60,000 nt of DNA from assembly GCF_029227915.1 (NCBI RefSeq), contig NC_079887.1:8186001-8246000 (forward strand), written 5' to 3'. The notes beneath the pieces were generated by a model. It saw only the letters and a program-made list of their open reading frames with translations. It ran no database searches and was not told where the DNA came from. The DNA comes from Hydractinia symbiolongicarpus. Its lineage: Eukaryota; Cnidaria; Hydrozoa; Anthoathecata; Hydractiniidae. This document shows, one piece after another, positions 59,191 to 60,000 of this stretch. Every line of letters starts with the position of its first letter. Position 1 is the stretch's first letter. Both the position numbers and the translations under genes were made by a program.

Positions 59191-59550
59191 ATGAGTGAGG
59201 AAGAGAAACAAGAAGAGAGAGTCATAACAAAGAAGAATGAGGGTCGTGTAGCAGCCGGCAAGAGACTTGCTGAATGGAACCGAAAGAACAAGGCTAACTT
59301 GCAGAAGAACGTGGGCAAAGAAAATTCACAGGATGATAAGGAACCTGCGGCAGGTTCTAGCAAGTCGATGGGCAGTGTCCACTTCTATGGAGTTGGAGCG
59401 ATAGCTGTGATTGCTGTAGGTGTCGGGGTTTGGTATATGTTTGGAAGGGGTAAAAATGAGCCCAAAAAGCCGGTGGATAATCCAGAGCCTCAGCATGGTA
59501 AAACCCGGCCTCTCCCCAGCATGCAATGCATTCTCAAAAATGACACCTAA
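59191..59550 (+). CDS. Small single-pass membrane protein, virus-like cluster
   Basis: A 119-codon ORF has a highly charged N-terminal half (residues 1-60, many Lys/Glu/Asn). One clear transmembrane segment follows at about residues 63-84 (VHFYGVGAIAVIAVGVGVWY), then a basic Pro-rich tail. It starts 5 nt after the preceding stop and ends 3 nt before the next start (TAATAAATG). A virion or membrane-associated role is possible but not shown. Confidence 0.6.
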   Translation: MSEEEKQEERVITKKNEGRVAAGKRLAEWNRKNKANLQKNVGKENSQDDKEPAAGSSKSMGSVHFYGVGAIAVIAVGVGVWYMFGRGKNEPKKPVDNPEPQHGKTRPLPSMQCILKNDT

Positions 59551-59553
59551 TAA

Positions 59554-59817
59554 ATGGCAACAAACAAACATGATGAAAACATGGGACCAAAAGAGACCAT
59601 GATAATCGATGCCTTATGGGAGTCTGTCAGGCTTGTGTTGTACACAAATATAATTGCCATGGGCGGGAAGAAAGCCTTGGGGGTTTCCAGGTCTGGGGCC
59701 ATGATACACCTAGAGGATGGTCTTAAACTAGCCGGGCATATGAGTGCAGCGATTCTGTTCGACGAATACGCGATCAAGCAGGGATGGTACAGGAAGTCCA
59801 TGATATCTCCGAAATAG
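59554..59817 (+). CDS. Small ORF of virus-like cluster
   Basis: An 87-codon ORF, ATG in TAAATGG context, stop TAG at 59815-59817. It contains MIIDALWESVRLVLYTNIIA and GAMIHLEDGLKLAGHMSAAI and is mildly hydrophobic and compact. No family recognised. Only 3 nt separate it from the upstream gene, so it belongs to the same cluster. Confidence 0.5.
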   Translation: MATNKHDENMGPKETMIIDALWESVRLVLYTNIIAMGGKKALGVSRSGAMIHLEDGLKLAGHMSAAILFDEYAIKQGWYRKSMISPK

Positions 59818-59906
59818 CCCGCCCGGTGTGCCTTGATCTTGGTTGGATTTCAAAAGGCCACGCCAAACGCCGCATTTGCATGCAACCATAATACGAGTTA
59901 ATAATT

Positions 59907-60000
59907 ATGCTACAGGATCATATTCAAGCCCAATTTAATGAGGGGTACACGTGGGAGAACTTTGAAAGGCATGTCAATAATAGGGAACGGTTCAGATATG
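59907..60000 (+). CDS. ORF cut by window end, virus-like cluster
   Basis: ATG at 59907 opens a frame that stays open to the window edge (31 codons, starting MLQDHIQAQFNEGYTWENFE). It follows the previous stop by 89 bp and keeps the cluster's strand and base composition. Product unknown; most of it lies outside the window. Confidence 0.45.
   Translation, partial: MLQDHIQAQFNEGYTWENFERHVNNRERFRY

Larger units (their letters stand above)
55445..60000 (+). mobile_element. Polinton/adintovirus-like virus-derived cluster (partial)
   Basis: The region is visibly richer in G+C than the rest of the window. It contains a family B DNA polymerase followed by at least five closely packed ORFs on the same strand, several only 3-5 nt apart. 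Compact one-strand order and this polymerase type are typical of Polinton/Maverick and related adintovirus-like elements. No terminal inverted repeat, integrase or capsid gene is visible. The left side is cut by the LINE and the right side by the window edge. The polymerase is broken, so this copy is at least partly decayed. Confidence 0.7.

Overview
The window looks like AT-rich nuclear DNA of an invertebrate animal. It has many short exons with GT-AG introns and carries recognisable metazoan orthologues. The mix of LINEs, PIF/Harbinger, Helitron, pogo/Tigger and Polinton-type DNA polymerase sequences resembles cnidarian (probably hydrozoan) genomes. That taxonomic placement is inference; no marker gene proves it.

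Layout. 1-6.3 kb: a possible exon (3318-3528) and a C2H2 zinc-finger gene (4490-6025, +). 7.8-22.9 kb: a 12-exon minus-strand gene for a Sel1-repeat protein with a mitochondrial-type N-terminus. Its exons join in phase to 475 codons. Its introns hold a 61-bp tandem array that copies one of the gene's own intron/exon junctions, a dead Harbinger transposase and a decayed endonuclease/reverse-transcriptase LINE. 23.5-36.1 kb: a full ULK1/2 (Atg1/Unc-51) autophagy kinase on the plus strand, 19 exons and 928 codons, head-to-head with the Sel1 gene across 625 bp. 40.1-43.1 kb: a full minus-strand CDIPT (phosphatidylinositol synthase), 7 exons, 211 codons, with the complete CDP-alcohol phosphotransferase motif.

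44.7-60 kb is dominated by mobile DNA. A 3.48-kb TIR transposon (44668-48144) has perfect ATTGT target duplications, palindromic subterminal repeats and a decayed protein of unknown family. A second TIR element (45902-47295), built almost wholly of short tandem repeats, has inserted into it. Then come a 331-bp MITE, a candidate first exon (49774-49851), a pogo/Tigger remnant, a tRNA-like SINE fragment, a LINE with an intact 677-codon reverse-transcriptase ORF (53227-55260), and a compact, more GC-rich, virus-like cluster. That cluster holds a broken protein-primed-type family B DNA polymerase followed by at least five tightly packed small ORFs running off the right edge. It looks like part of a Polinton/Maverick or adintovirus-like element.

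The host genes are ordinary cell-biology genes: an autophagy initiator, a phosphoinositide-synthesis enzyme, a probable mitochondrial Sel1 adaptor and a zinc-finger regulator. The most unusual features are the splice-junction-derived tandem array, the nested transposon pair with palindromic repeats, and the virus-like cluster.
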